Assembly (NCBI GenBank): GCA_027307045.1
Contig: DAHUXR010000007.1
Coordinates: 1 to 64,000 of the forward strand
Length of the DNA: 64,000 nt
Direction of reading: 5' to 3'
Origin: Acidobacteriaceae bacterium
GTDB taxonomy: Bacteria > Acidobacteriota > Terriglobia > Terriglobales > Acidobacteriaceae
The translations under genes and the position numbers were made by a program. How positions within the stretch are numbered: position 1 is the stretch's first letter; every line of letters starts with the position of its first letter. Shown here in pieces: positions 27,006 to 36,229 of this stretch. The notes beneath the pieces were generated by a model. That model was not told where the DNA came from. It was given only the letters and a program-made list of their open reading frames with translations, and searched no databases.

Positions 27006-27520
27006 GCGACGTGAAAACACAGGTCCAGGAAACGCCTGTCGGCGCGACCGCCAAGGACGAAAAATGCAAAGACTGCGGCCGCAGGGAATTCTTTGCCAAA
27101 GTCGGTATGGGATCGCTGGCCGTGGCCGCAGCCGGCGCTGGCTTATTTTCCTACGAATTCTTCTCTCCCAACGTGCTGTTTGAAGCTCCTCCGATCGTCA
27201 AGGCGGGAAAGCCGGACGAGTTCCCTCAAGGCTCGGTTACGCTGGACCCCAAGAGCGCAATTTATATCATCAACGGAAATAAAGGATTCTACGCTTTGAG
27301 CGCCATCTGCACTCATCTGGGCTGCCTTACTGCGTGGAAACCTGAGTTGGACTTGATCGCATGCCCATGCCACGGCAGCCGCTTTAATCGCGATGGCGTA
27401 AAGGTGGCGGGGCCGGCGCCGGAACCCCTTCCCTGGCTGAAGACCTGGCTGGCCGAAGACGGCAACCTGATGGTCGATCGTTCAACCACGTTGAAAGAAC
27501 CGGAATACGTGAAGGTATAA
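27002..27520 (+). CDS. Rieske [2Fe-2S] protein of a cytochrome bc/b6-type complex
   Basis: The 172-residue protein starts at ATG 27002, overlapping the preceding stop. After a twin-arginine-like signal/anchor ([10 protein letters not shown] and a hydrophobic stretch, residues 27-50) comes a Rieske domain with cluster ligands Cys103 and His105 in CTHLGC and Cys121 and His124 in CPCHGSRF, plus the disulfide Cys108/Cys123. The spacing is that of high-potential quinol-oxidising Rieske proteins. An extra CKDC motif precedes the anchor. It would carry electrons from quinol to the cytochrome c subunit. The cytochrome b gene starts two bases after its stop. Confidence 0.93.
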   Translation: MSDVKTQVQETPVGATAKDEKCKDCGRREFFAKVGMGSLAVAAAGAGLFSYEFFSPNVLFEAPPIVKAGKPDEFPQGSVTLDPKSAIYIINGNKGFYALSAICTHLGCLTAWKPELDLIACPCHGSRFNRDGVKVAGPAPEPLPWLKTWLAEDGNLMVDRSTTLKEPEYVKV

Positions 27521-27522
27521 GC

Positions 27523-28266
27523 ATGGCCACCACTATCAAATCAGAGTTCGAGCGGATCAGGAACACGGAAGTCTGGCGCACGATATTCCGCAGCGGCAGC
27601 GGCTCCAGCAATCTGCATCGCTCCCAGGCCGTTCAGCAGAATATCTTTCTTCATCTTTTTTCTGTCAAAGTCCGTTCGCGGGCTCTTGAGTTCAGTCCCA
27701 CGTGGTATCTCGGTGCGCTCACCTTGAGCACGTTCTTCATCCTGATCGCCACCGGCATTTTGCTCATGTTTTATTACCACCCATCGGTGCCGCAGGCTTA
27801 TGCGGACATGAAGGACCTGCAATTTGTGGTCGCTTCCGGCGTGTTTCTGCGTAACCTGCATCGCTGGTCGGCCCATGCAATGGTGTTCCTGGTATTTGCG
27901 CACATGTTCAAGGTTTTTTATCGCGGGGCATATCGGCCGCCGCGACAATTCAACTGGGTGATCGGAGTATTCCTTCTGCTCATCACTCTGCTGCTCAGTT
28001 ATACCGGCTACCTTTTGCCTTGGGACCAGTTGGCGTTCTGGGCTGTCACCGTCGGCTCCAACATCGCTAAAGCTGTGCCGCTCATGGGAAAACAGATTCG
28101 CTTCCTGATGCTGGGCGGAAATGAAGTGAACGCCAATGCCCTGCTCCGCTTTTACGTGCTGCACTGCGTGATCCTGCCGCTGGCCGCAATTCTGCTCGTC
28201 GGTGTGCACTTCTGGCGAATCCGTAAAGACGGCGGCCTGTATGTTCCGGAGAAGAAACAACTATGA
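27523..28266 (+). CDS. Cytochrome b, N-terminal half (b6-type)
   Basis: A 247-residue membrane protein with four helices carrying the two haem b sites. The histidine pairs are His in NLHRWSAH with His in VFAHMFKVF, and His in [11 protein letters not shown] with His in [13 protein letters not shown]. The second pair has 14 intervening residues, as in b6-type proteins, not 13 as in mitochondrial-type cytochrome b. Splitting into two genes is also b6-like. It ends with the ATGA overlap to the C-terminal half. It oxidises quinol and moves electrons across the membrane between the haems. Confidence 0.93.
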   Translation: MATTIKSEFERIRNTEVWRTIFRSGSGSSNLHRSQAVQQNIFLHLFSVKVRSRALEFSPTWYLGALTLSTFFILIATGILLMFYYHPSVPQAYADMKDLQFVVASGVFLRNLHRWSAHAMVFLVFAHMFKVFYRGAYRPPRQFNWVIGVFLLLITLLLSYTGYLLPWDQLAFWAVTVGSNIAKAVPLMGKQIRFLMLGGNEVNANALLRFYVLHCVILPLAAILLVGVHFWRIRKDGGLYVPEKKQL

Positions 28267-28985
28267 CCGACGGACCCAAGATGAAACCTGAGCTGAAGAT
28301 GCAAGCTGAAGTGCAGTCTGACGTGCGCAAGAACCCGCGCCGTATCGCTTTCATCCTGCGCCGCTCTTCTCCGTACGTAAAAGCGCAGGACGACGGCCGC
28401 GTCATGACGTACCCAACGGCGCTGGCACGATTCATTATTGCCCTGGAAGTCGCGTTCGTGCTGCTGGTATGGATTTCATTGCTGGCCAATGCGCCGCTGG
28501 AAGGCATTGCTGATCCCATGCACACGCCCAATCCAGCCAAAGCGCCCTGGTACTTTCTGGGACTGCAGGAACTTCTGCACTATTTTCCGCCGATGGTCGC
28601 CGGTGTGCTCGTCCCTGGGTTGGTGGTGGGCGCGCTTATTGTGATTCCTTATTTCAACATCAACATTGAAGGTGAAAGCCTCTGGGCAAGGGACCGCAAG
28701 CGGCGACTGATGATCGTCGGCGTCGCGCTTGTCTTGTTCTGCATATTTCTTCTGGTGTTCGACGTGATCGTAGCCCTGGTGCCGACAATCCTCATCGGCG
28801 GCCTGATGTTGTGGTCGGCACGTTTTTCGCCGGAGTCGCCCAAATTATTTCATCGCTGGCTGGCTTCGAAGCCGCTTTCTTTCTGGATCATGTCCTGGTT
28901 TCTGGTTGAACTGACGATTCTTACGGTAGTGGGCACGTTCTTCCGCGGCCCAGGATGGAGTTGGGTATTGCCGTGGCAAAGCTAA
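28263..28985 (+). CDS. Cytochrome b, C-terminal half (subunit IV-like)
   Basis: The 240-residue product has an N-terminal soluble arm and four hydrophobic helices and completes the split cytochrome b. At the Qo site, where b6f and bc1 complexes have PEWY, it reads [18 protein letters not shown] is kept, but the acidic residue just before it is replaced by Pro. The next acidic residue is the Glu in LQELL. A changed proton exit from the quinol site is inferred. It starts within the stop of the N-terminal half and is followed by the octahaem cytochrome gene. Confidence 0.9.
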   Translation: MTDGPKMKPELKMQAEVQSDVRKNPRRIAFILRRSSPYVKAQDDGRVMTYPTALARFIIALEVAFVLLVWISLLANAPLEGIADPMHTPNPAKAPWYFLGLQELLHYFPPMVAGVLVPGLVVGALIVIPYFNINIEGESLWARDRKRRLMIVGVALVLFCIFLLVFDVIVALVPTILIGGLMLWSARFSPESPKLFHRWLASKPLSFWIMSWFLVELTILTVVGTFFRGPGWSWVLPWQS

Positions 28986-29005
28986 TACAAGGATGGAGAG
29001 CCTAA

Positions 29006-31060
29006 GTGGACGATAACAACAAACCCGGCCCGCTGCGCAGCCGCCCCACACTGCGAGAGCTGGCTTATTTTGGCGGCGTAAGTTTGGTGCTGCTGGTCTC
29101 ATTGGCCATTGCACCGGCCAAGAACTATTTCAGTGACTGGCGTCATTATCAAAAGTCATATTTAAAGATCGCTGCTGAGCGCCAGAGCGGTACTCTGGTG
29201 CGTAGCTTTCATGGTGGCATTCGCCAGACATGGATTGCCAAGTTGGGTGTCGTCGATCGTTGCGAAAGCTGCCACGTCAACATGAATGGAGCGCTCGTCG
29301 GCGCGACTGCACAGCCATTTCGCAAACATCCGCCGATTCCTCATGAGATTGACCAGTTTGGCTGCGTCACGTGCCATCGTGGGCAAGGCCCGGCAACGTC
29401 AGTGGAAGAGGCCCACTACACTACCGAAGCCTGGGAACAGCCGTTGCTCCCGGCAAAGTATTTGGAGTCAGGATGCGGCCAGTGTCATCTTGGTCCTCTC
29501 GAAGGCGCGCCAAAGCTCAGCGAAGGCCGCAACCTGCTTTCGAGCATGGGCTGCGTGCATTGCCACAATGTCTCACAGCCGGATGGCAATCAGCTCACCC
29601 CGGGCGATAATCCGCCGCCGCTGACGCACATCGCGGAAAAGACCAGCCGCGAATGGATCTATGCCTGGATCAAGAACCCTCAGGCGTACGCGGCGTCGGC
29701 CAGTATGCCCAACTTCCTGCTCAATGATCAGGATGCGGCAGACATCTCGGCTTTCCTGATGGCCCAAAGCACTCCGTCCGCGGCCTCAAAAGTTAAGATC
29801 AAGCCCGTGGCCGCCGCGTCCCCGAGCGGCGCCGATGCCGCGACAGAAGCAACCACGCTGTATGGCGCATCGTTCTGCTCTTCCTGCCACGCGGTGCAGA
29901 ATGAAGCCGGTAATCTTGTCGGCGGCAATTTTGGTCCGGAGCTGACGCGGGTAGGCAACAAAGTAAATCCGGATTGGCTGCGCCGCTGGCTCAACAATCC
30001 TGCCGCCTATCATCCTGACACCCGCATGCCGCACTACCGGATGGATGACAAACAGGTCGCTTTGCTTTCCACTTTCCTGCTGGCGAAAAAAGATAACGAC
30101 TTGCTGGCCAATGTCCATCTCTCGCCTTCCACCGCGGACAGCGTCGCCCACGGTAAAAAGCTGGTTACCGAAGCGGGCTGTGCGGCATGCCACCAGATCA
30201 ACGGCGTGAATCCGCCGCAGAATTTTGCTCCTGACCTTACACGAGTCGGCAGCCGGGCGCTGGCACAAGTGGTGTTTGCTCCGGGCATGAAGCACAACCT
30301 GCCGGATTACATCGCGGCCAAGATCCATGATCCGCGCTCTTTTGGTCCTGGCCTGAAGATGCCGAAGTTTACGCTGACTGATTCGCAAACTGACGCGCTG
30401 GCTACGGCCCTTCTCGCTCAGACTGACCGCGCTGCGACTTATCCTAAGGAGTTGATCATCAGCGGCGCACGCCCCTCGAACTATCATCCCGGCGGCGATG
30501 CCGGCAAGCTCATGGACGATCTCCGCTGCCTGAGCTGCCACGCCATTAATGGCAACGGCGGTGACATGGCGCCGGACCTGACATGGGAAGGCAGCGCTGT
30601 ACAGCGCGCATGGCTGGAAGAATTTCTCAAGAACCCCAACACACTGCGACCGGCGCTGATCCGCCGCATGCCCAAGTTCAACCTGAACCCACGAGAAATC
30701 AAGACGCTCGCCGACTATATCAGCGTGGCCTATCAGGGGCCCGGCTTTGATTCGCAAACGCTGGACACTCATTCACTCAATGCAGACTCAGCCGCGCGGG
30801 GCAAGCAGCTCTTCTATTCCAAATATGGCTGCCAGTCCTGCCACATTGCCGACTACAAGAATGACAAAGGTTATGTGGGACCAGCGCTCACCAGCGTTGG
30901 CACGCGATTAACGCCGGTATGGACGTACAAGTGGTTGAAAGATCCCAACGCACTCCGCGCAGGAACGCTGATGCCGAATTTTGGTTTGAAGGATGAGGAG
31001 GCCCGCGATCTGACCGCCTTCCTGATGACTTTGAAAGCAAAACAAGGAGGTGGCAAATGA
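29006..31060 (+). CDS. Membrane-anchored octahaem cytochrome c
   Basis: A 684-residue protein with one N-terminal membrane helix (residues 21-37) and eight C-x2-CH haem sites at Cys86, 120, 157, 183, 291, 392, 508 and 609. The last five head class I cytochrome domains with a repeated plan: CxxCH, then a PELTRVG- or PDLTRVG-like segment, a W-x-x-x-W-x-x-x-P helix, and a likely Met ligand in MPNF, MPHY or MPKF. The first three haems form a separate N-terminal cluster. It would replace cytochrome c1/f as electron acceptor of the Rieske protein. Start is GTG 29006 after GGAG. The stop overlaps the next ATG. Confidence 0.93.
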   Translation: MDDNNKPGPLRSRPTLRELAYFGGVSLVLLVSLAIAPAKNYFSDWRHYQKSYLKIAAERQSGTLVRSFHGGIRQTWIAKLGVVDRCESCHVNMNGALVGATAQPFRKHPPIPHEIDQFGCVTCHRGQGPATSVEEAHYTTEAWEQPLLPAKYLESGCGQCHLGPLEGAPKLSEGRNLLSSMGCVHCHNVSQPDGNQLTPGDNPPPLTHIAEKTSREWIYAWIKNPQAYAASASMPNFLLNDQDAADISAFLMAQSTPSAASKVKIKPVAAASPSGADAATEATTLYGASFCSSCHAVQNEAGNLVGGNFGPELTRVGNKVNPDWLRRWLNNPAAYHPDTRMPHYRMDDKQVALLSTFLLAKKDNDLLANVHLSPSTADSVAHGKKLVTEAGCAACHQINGVNPPQNFAPDLTRVGSRALAQVVFAPGMKHNLPDYIAAKIHDPRSFGPGLKMPKFTLTDSQTDALATALLAQTDRAATYPKELIISGARPSNYHPGGDAGKLMDDLRCLSCHAINGNGGDMAPDLTWEGSAVQRAWLEEFLKNPNTLRPALIRRMPKFNLNPREIKTLADYISVAYQGPGFDSQTLDTHSLNADSAARGKQLFYSKYGCQSCHIADYKNDKGYVGPALTSVGTRLTPVWTYKWLKDPNALRAGTLMPNFGLKDEEARDLTAFLMTLKAKQGGGK

Positions 31061-31773
31061 AGCGCCTTGGCCTCTTGATCTTTGCTGCTGCACTGCTGCT
31101 GGCCGGCTGCCGGCATTCCTCACCGCAAACCCCCAAGCCCGCAGCTTATGGAACTCAGATCACTGAAGTCAGCGGCGGCAAGCAACTGGCCCAGGTCGGC
31201 TCACCGTTGCCACAGCCACTGGTTCTTCAAGTCAATGGCGCAGACGGCAATCCCGTGACCGGAGCGCTAGTCACGTTCCACGGCGATGGAGTCCAGTTCA
31301 CGCCAGCGCAGGCGTTGACTGATTCCAGTGGCCAGGTCACTGTTGAGGCGCAACTGGGATACAATCCGGGTGACTATCAGGTAACCGCGGAAACGCCGAA
31401 ATCCGGTGGAGGCGCGGCCAGCATGAGCCTGCGTGAGATTGCTCTGGGTTATGAACAGACAGTTGGCAGGATGTTGAATGACAAGTATTGTATCCGCTGC
31501 CATGATCCGGAATCGACGCCGGAGCGCGTGTCAAATCTTGATAATCTTTCACCCGCGCCGCACCAGTTCACTGACGGCGCAACGCTGAACAGGATATCCG
31601 ATGCCGATCTTACAAATATGATCGCTCATGGCGGACCTGCGCTGAACAAATCGCCACAGATGCCAGCTTATGGCGCAACGTTGAAACCGGCTGAAATCAA
31701 AGCCATGCTTTCTTACATTCGCACTATTGCCGATCCCCCGTACCAGACCCCCGGAGTGAAATATGGGAAATAG
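31057..31773 (+). CDS. Haem c lipoprotein with Ig-like domain
   Basis: A 238-residue lipoprotein: signal peptide with lipobox LLLAGC and lipidated Cys18. Residues about 45-125 form an Ig-like (Big_1-type) domain (GNPVTGALVTFHGDGV, TDSSGQVTVEAQLG). The C-terminal cytochrome has one haem site CIRCH (Cys145, Cys148, His149) and a likely Met ligand in SPQMPAYG. It probably sits on the outer face of a membrane and takes electrons from the octahaem protein. It overlaps both neighbours (31057-31060 and 31763-31773), so it is translated as part of the operon. Confidence 0.88.
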   Translation: MKRLGLLIFAAALLLAGCRHSSPQTPKPAAYGTQITEVSGGKQLAQVGSPLPQPLVLQVNGADGNPVTGALVTFHGDGVQFTPAQALTDSSGQVTVEAQLGYNPGDYQVTAETPKSGGGAASMSLREIALGYEQTVGRMLNDKYCIRCHDPESTPERVSNLDNLSPAPHQFTDGATLNRISDADLTNMIAHGGPALNKSPQMPAYGATLKPAEIKAMLSYIRTIADPPYQTPGVKYGK

Positions 31774-33055
31774 ATATTTTATTCGTGTGCTTATCGTCGC
31801 GCTCGCCCTTGGCGGAATTTCTTCCGCACAGGTGTTGTCATTGGGTAAGGTGAACGATCCGGTTTCCAAGCGCTTGCAAAAGCAATATTTTGCACAGCTG
31901 CAGCAGATCTCAAGAGAAGCGACAACGATCCATTTCCCGTATCCGTTTTACTTCAGCCAGATGCTGGACATTGACGAAGCGCGGCAAAAACAATTACCTC
32001 AAGGATCAATCCGCTTCGATCAATTCAATGGCCAGACCGTTCTAGCAATTTCCGGCAACTACTACATTTCTTATTCGTCCAGTCAACTAAACGGCAACCA
32101 GCGCGCGCGCAAAACCTACGAAGACGTGGTGTTGCCGCTGCTCAAAGCCGCTGTAACCCACACAGACCGCAGCGTGCCTTTCGAAGCTTACGCTTTTGAA
32201 GTTTCACACCACGTCCGCAATAAAGTGCTCAAAGTCAACACAGAGGGCGCGGAAAACCTGATGATCCTGTTTCCGCGGGCGGTTGCATATAAGCTGGTTC
32301 GCGCGAAAGACACGGAATCACAGCAAAGCGCCCTGCTGGAGAGCGAAGTCTATCTGAATGGCGAGCCGTTCACGCTGTGGCTCACCGGAGATGATGCGCC
32401 CAACGACGTAAAAGACAGTTACCTGGCGCGGCATGGCCATGGCGATGCAACCAAGACTTCATCAACCACAATTGAGCCAGTCGAACCCGGAACGCTGGTC
32501 AGCACAAACCTTGTCTCGGAGTCGGAACTGGCCCGCACCGTCCGTGAGCGCAGAAACGCACCGCAAGATACTTCTCCGGCAAGGCTGGACAAACTGCGAC
32601 TAACGTATGATTCAACGCTGCAACGCCTTGTCCCTGAGATGAAACAACAAGCGCGCTTTGTGGACTACGCGCCGCCATCCTTTATTGCCTTCCATAATGG
32701 AGCCTATCTTCAGCTGAGCATGAATACTGATCTGGAGCAGCCGGCAGGTTCGTCGCAATACCGCATTGCCGCAATGGCTTTTGATAGCCACATCTCGCAC
32801 GTCCTGCGGCCAGTGACAAAATATTTCCATGACAACCCGCAGTTTGATGGCGTTGATTTCACCACCACGGTGCACCAATCCGCGCAACCTAGCAGTTTGT
32901 CGGTAGAGTTCGTGGTTCCCTTCTCCGCGCTGACTTGCTATGAGAAATATGATTGCACCGGCCAGGAACTGATCAACCGCAGCATTATTCTTATCAACGG
33001 AGAGCGGGTGGCATTGGACCTGCAACGAGCAGAAGTGGACTTGATCGCTAAATAG
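31763..33055 (+). CDS. Secreted protein of unknown function, last gene of the cytochrome operon
   Basis: The 430-residue product has a signal peptide (NRYFIRVLIVALALGGISSA) and no cysteine cluster, haem or copper motif. The sequence has mixed alpha/beta character, with segments such as FPYPFYFSQMLDIDEARQ and LSVEFVVPFSALTCYEKYD; only a few scattered Cys occur. I do not recognise a family. It overlaps the lipoprotein gene by 11 bases, so it is surely in the operon. Assembly factor or periplasmic partner are guesses. Confidence 0.7.
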   Translation: MGNRYFIRVLIVALALGGISSAQVLSLGKVNDPVSKRLQKQYFAQLQQISREATTIHFPYPFYFSQMLDIDEARQKQLPQGSIRFDQFNGQTVLAISGNYYISYSSSQLNGNQRARKTYEDVVLPLLKAAVTHTDRSVPFEAYAFEVSHHVRNKVLKVNTEGAENLMILFPRAVAYKLVRAKDTESQQSALLESEVYLNGEPFTLWLTGDDAPNDVKDSYLARHGHGDATKTSSTTIEPVEPGTLVSTNLVSESELARTVRERRNAPQDTSPARLDKLRLTYDSTLQRLVPEMKQQARFVDYAPPSFIAFHNGAYLQLSMNTDLEQPAGSSQYRIAAMAFDSHISHVLRPVTKYFHDNPQFDGVDFTTTVHQSAQPSSLSVEFVVPFSALTCYEKYDCTGQELINRSIILINGERVALDLQRAEVDLIAK

Positions 33056-33103
33056 GCTTGATAGCAGTTGATGAATCCCTGGACGGGTTATTTAAGGCAA
33101 AGG

Positions 33104-33134
33104 CAAGCGCCACAAAAATCGCTGTGACGCTTTT
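33104..33134 (+). terminator. Possible terminator after the cytochrome operon
   Basis: An imperfect stem of CAAGCGCCAC with GTGACGCTT (one mismatch) around a loop of about 10 bases ends in TTTT, about 50 bases after the last stop of the operon. Confidence 0.4.
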
Positions 33135-33287
33135 GCGGTTTATGCTACTTGTGCGGACCGGAGCTGCGCGACCACGTCCTGAGAAGTAAGATCGAGATGC
33201 CATCTTCGGTGCTCATCTACTTTGCTGAGGTTTCGGGACTTTTGCGACGATTCCATGTTTGACCTCTATGCCGCAGCACGGGTGCCG

Positions 33288-34463
33288 CTATCCGGTAGAG
33301 ATCTTCAATGCCTGCGCGATAACATCAATATATTTCAGCCCGGAACCGGTATTGAAGAGCACGACTTTGTCCGTTGGCTTCAGATAACCTTCACGCAGCA
33401 ATCGCTGATACGCAGGCAGGCAGGCGGCCCCTTCAGGCGAAGCAAACAGCCCTTCTTTGCCGGCCCATTCTTGTACTCCCGCCAGAATCTCCTCGTCCGA
33501 TACTGACACCGCTGTCCCGCCGCTCTGCTTCAGGATGTCGAGAATAATGTAATCAGCGTAAGGCTTAGGCACGCGCAACCCGGCAGCAGATGTTTGCGCT
33601 CCCTGCCACACCTCAGCTACGGGCTTATGTTCATTCCAGGCTTTTACTACCGGAGCGCAGCCGGCGGCCTGCACAACGATCATCTTTGGGCGTTTGTAGC
33701 TGCCTGTCTTCTTGAGCCAGCCGAGTTGCTCCATCTCGTCGAAGGCCTTCCACATGCCAATCAGTCCCACGCCGCCGCCGGTCGGATAAAAGATGGCGTC
33801 GGGCAGTTCCCAGTTGAGTTGTTCTGCCACTTCATAGCCCATGGTCTTTTTGCCCTCAACGCGGAACGGTTCTTTGAGGGTCGAGATATCAAACCAGCCT
33901 TCAGCCTGTTTGCGCTCATTCACCATGCGTGCGCAGTCAGAGATCAAACCGTCCACCAACGTGACGTGCGCGCCATAAGACTTGCATTCGACGAGGTTCG
34001 CCAGAGGCACATCCTTGGGCATGAAGATATGGGCTTCAATCCCCGCGGCAGCGCAATATGCGGCAAGAGCGCTGGCGGCATTGCCAGCAGACGGCACCGC
34101 CAGTTTCTTTAGTCCGTATTGCCGTGCCATGGTCACGGCAGCGCAGAGACCACGGGCCTTGAATGATCCGGTTGGGTTGAGGCCCTCATCCTTTATATAG
34201 ACGTTGGGGTTCTCGCGGCTGGGCAGCATGGGCGTGAAGCCTTCGCCCAGAGTAACAGGCACATCGCCGGGAAGAACTTCACGGTAGCGCCACATGGTGG
34301 CGGGACGTCCGCGAAGAGAATCCGGCGTGAACTTGCCTTTCAGTGAGGCGAGATCAAAGCGCACATAAAGCGAGCCGCCATCTTTGGGACAAATGGTTTG
34401 CGGCTGCGCGCCGCTGATATGTTCTCCGCATTTGGAGCATTCAAGGTATGCGATCTGGGCCAT
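33288..34463 (-). CDS. thrC: Threonine synthase
   Basis: A 391-residue PLP enzyme that converts O-phosphohomoserine to threonine. The N-terminus has the zinc-ribbon-like segment seen in this subgroup (YLECSKCGEHISG, then TICPKDGG). The PLP lysine lies in GLNPTGSFKARG, followed by PSAGNAASALAAYCAAAG and a Gly-rich phosphate loop (FYPTGGGVGLIGMW). ATG 34463 gives the family N-terminus MAQIAYLEC; the frame is open far upstream, but that part is the overlap with the DUF1684 gene. It is third in a minus-strand unit with the SYLF and DUF1684 genes. Confidence 0.92.
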   Translation of the reverse strand: MAQIAYLECSKCGEHISGAQPQTICPKDGGSLYVRFDLASLKGKFTPDSLRGRPATMWRYREVLPGDVPVTLGEGFTPMLPSRENPNVYIKDEGLNPTGSFKARGLCAAVTMARQYGLKKLAVPSAGNAASALAAYCAAAGIEAHIFMPKDVPLANLVECKSYGAHVTLVDGLISDCARMVNERKQAEGWFDISTLKEPFRVEGKKTMGYEVAEQLNWELPDAIFYPTGGGVGLIGMWKAFDEMEQLGWLKKTGSYKRPKMIVVQAAGCAPVVKAWNEHKPVAEVWQGAQTSAAGLRVPKPYADYIILDILKQSGGTAVSVSDEEILAGVQEWAGKEGLFASPEGAACLPAYQRLLREGYLKPTDKVVLFNTGSGLKYIDVIAQALKISTG

Positions 34464-34488
34464 GCTTGAGAGTTTAACAAACGGGTGC

Positions 34489-35370
34489 TTAGTGATACCT
34501 TTTCTCGCCTGCGGGTATTTCCACCGGCAACCTGTTTCGCGCGGTGGGCAAAGGGCAGGTTGCATACGGGTTATAGGCGCAGGGTGGGTTGTAGGCCTTG
34601 TTGAAATCAATCTCGACCTTTCCATCCTTCGGCGGATCAGCATCAAGAAAGCGCGCTGCCTGATAAGTGTCTTTCTTGCTGGTGAGATCGCGAAAAACAA
34701 TAAACAGCCCGCCGGAGCCGTTGTCTTCCGCGTCGAGGCGATATTCTTTGCCGCCAAGAGTGAAAGCTACATAGCCGAAAAAGTAAGTTGGCCCACGATC
34801 TCCGAGCATGTTCTTGATTTCAACTTCGCGCGGCTTGGGATAGGCGACAAAGCGGGCATTGAAGCGATAGGCTTCATTCACCGGATACCAGTGCAGGCCC
34901 TTGAAGTTCTTACGCAGTTCACTATTCTTGTCTTTCACTCGGATGGCATAACGCTTGCCGCTGGCGTGGACAAAGAAAACCAAATCACCAATGGCCAGGC
35001 GGTCCACTTTAGAGTCAGGACGCAGTTCCATGCTTTCGACAGGCTTACCGGCCAGTGTGATTGGCACGCCAGGATTCACATGAATGACAGTCTTGCCTGC
35101 ATGAAAATCGAAATAGCCGGCCTTGGCCGGAACGTAACTATAGGGCAGCACAATTGCATTACTGCTGTCATATCCAAAGGTGTTTTCTCCTTCATGCAGC
35201 CACAATAGAGCGGAAACGGTGAGCCATCCATCATCGGCTTTCAGCGTTGCTTCATAAGACTGTCGCCATTTTTCCACGGATTGCTGGTAAGGAGAAATTT
35301 CTATCGCACCAAGACATACACTGGTAGACAGCAACAGCCATGCAAAGTGAGTACGCGAGAGCAGGCGCAT
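34489..35370 (-). CDS. DUF1684 domain protein, exported
   Basis: The 293-residue product has a signal peptide (SRTHFAWLLLSTSVCLGA) and matches DUF1684 proteins: YQQSVEKWRQSYEATLKADDGWL, WLHEGENTFGYDSSN, VFFVHASGKRYAIRVKDKNS and the C-terminal DFNKAYNPPCAYNPYATC, with RNRLPVEIPAGEK. The family's function is unknown; the PPCAYNP block is its hallmark. It starts three bases after the stop of the SYLF gene and uses a ribosome binding site inside that gene, so the two are coupled. Confidence 0.85.
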   Translation of the reverse strand: MRLLSRTHFAWLLLSTSVCLGAIEISPYQQSVEKWRQSYEATLKADDGWLTVSALLWLHEGENTFGYDSSNAIVLPYSYVPAKAGYFDFHAGKTVIHVNPGVPITLAGKPVESMELRPDSKVDRLAIGDLVFFVHASGKRYAIRVKDKNSELRKNFKGLHWYPVNEAYRFNARFVAYPKPREVEIKNMLGDRGPTYFFGYVAFTLGGKEYRLDAEDNGSGGLFIVFRDLTSKKDTYQAARFLDADPPKDGKVEIDFNKAYNPPCAYNPYATCPLPTARNRLPVEIPAGEKRYH

Positions 35371-35373
35371 GAA

Positions 35374-36105
35374 TTATTTCTTCTCCTCGGCTCCCGCTTC
35401 GCGCAGAGATTTGGGATCAGATAAGTTCCTGGGCGACGCTTTCTGCAGCGTGTTCACCATGAGGCGTCCAGCGGCTGGCGTTCCTACTCTGTGGCCAATC
35501 ACAACGTCCCGCGCAGAAACCTTTCTGCCATAAACTTTTTCCGTGGCGCTGTTGTCAGGACGAAGAGTTGATCCATCGAGAGAGATGCCGGCAAACAGCC
35601 CGCGTGAGCGTGAATAAGTAAGAATTTCAGCGTGCATCAGGACGTCAGTGGCAGCCTGGGCATCTCGGCCTTTTGGCCCGGCGGCTGCAGCCGCGTCAGC
35701 GCCCAGCTTGACCTTGCTCTTCAGGATGGAATCAATCCCTTTGGGATTGACCACAAGCAGCACAAAGTCAGTAGCCTGTCCGCCCAGTTGGAACCCGATG
35801 TTGCCGCCTTCCAGCGCAACCATTGCAGGCGGCCCCCATGCTCCGGTAAACGTGCCTCCGCCGCGGCACGTCATGGCGCCACGACCATAGTTCGCGCCAA
35901 CACCCAGGGCAAGTTTTTTCACTGAGGGAATCACGATCACGCATTCTGATTTGTCCAGAACTGTCTTGGGAATGTTGTCTGGGATGTTCAGGATTTCCAT
36001 CAGGACTTCGCCGGCATGGCGGAGGCGATCGGCTTCATGCTGCTGTGCCTGCGCGCCGGTACAAAGCAGAAATGCTGCGACTGCGAAACTGAAAATCTTC
36101 TTCAT
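35374..36105 (-). CDS. SYLF-domain (Ysc84-like) lipid-binding protein, exported
   Basis: From ATG 36105, behind GAGGA, the protein has 243 residues and a signal peptide (KKIFSFAVAAFLLCTGAQA). The SYLF domain is complete: KTVLDKSECVIVIPSVKKL, GGNYGRG-like GVGANYGRGAMTCRGGG, GGNIGFQLGGQATDFVLLV and LTYSRSRGLFAGISLDGS. SYLF proteins bind phosphoinositides in eukaryotes; in bacteria they are secreted with unclear roles. First gene of the unit leading to thrC. Confidence 0.88.
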   Translation of the reverse strand: MKKIFSFAVAAFLLCTGAQAQQHEADRLRHAGEVLMEILNIPDNIPKTVLDKSECVIVIPSVKKLALGVGANYGRGAMTCRGGGTFTGAWGPPAMVALEGGNIGFQLGGQATDFVLLVVNPKGIDSILKSKVKLGADAAAAAGPKGRDAQAATDVLMHAEILTYSRSRGLFAGISLDGSTLRPDNSATEKVYGRKVSARDVVIGHRVGTPAAGRLMVNTLQKASPRNLSDPKSLREAGAEEKK

Positions 36106-36229
36106 GTCTGTTCCTCTTTTCAGATAGCTTTTGAGCCCCTGCAACTTCCCAACAAGACTGACGGCATTTCACAATTTCAGGCTGCGACCGTTTGCGATCA
36201 TATAAACTTTATCACTTCTGGAGGAGCAG

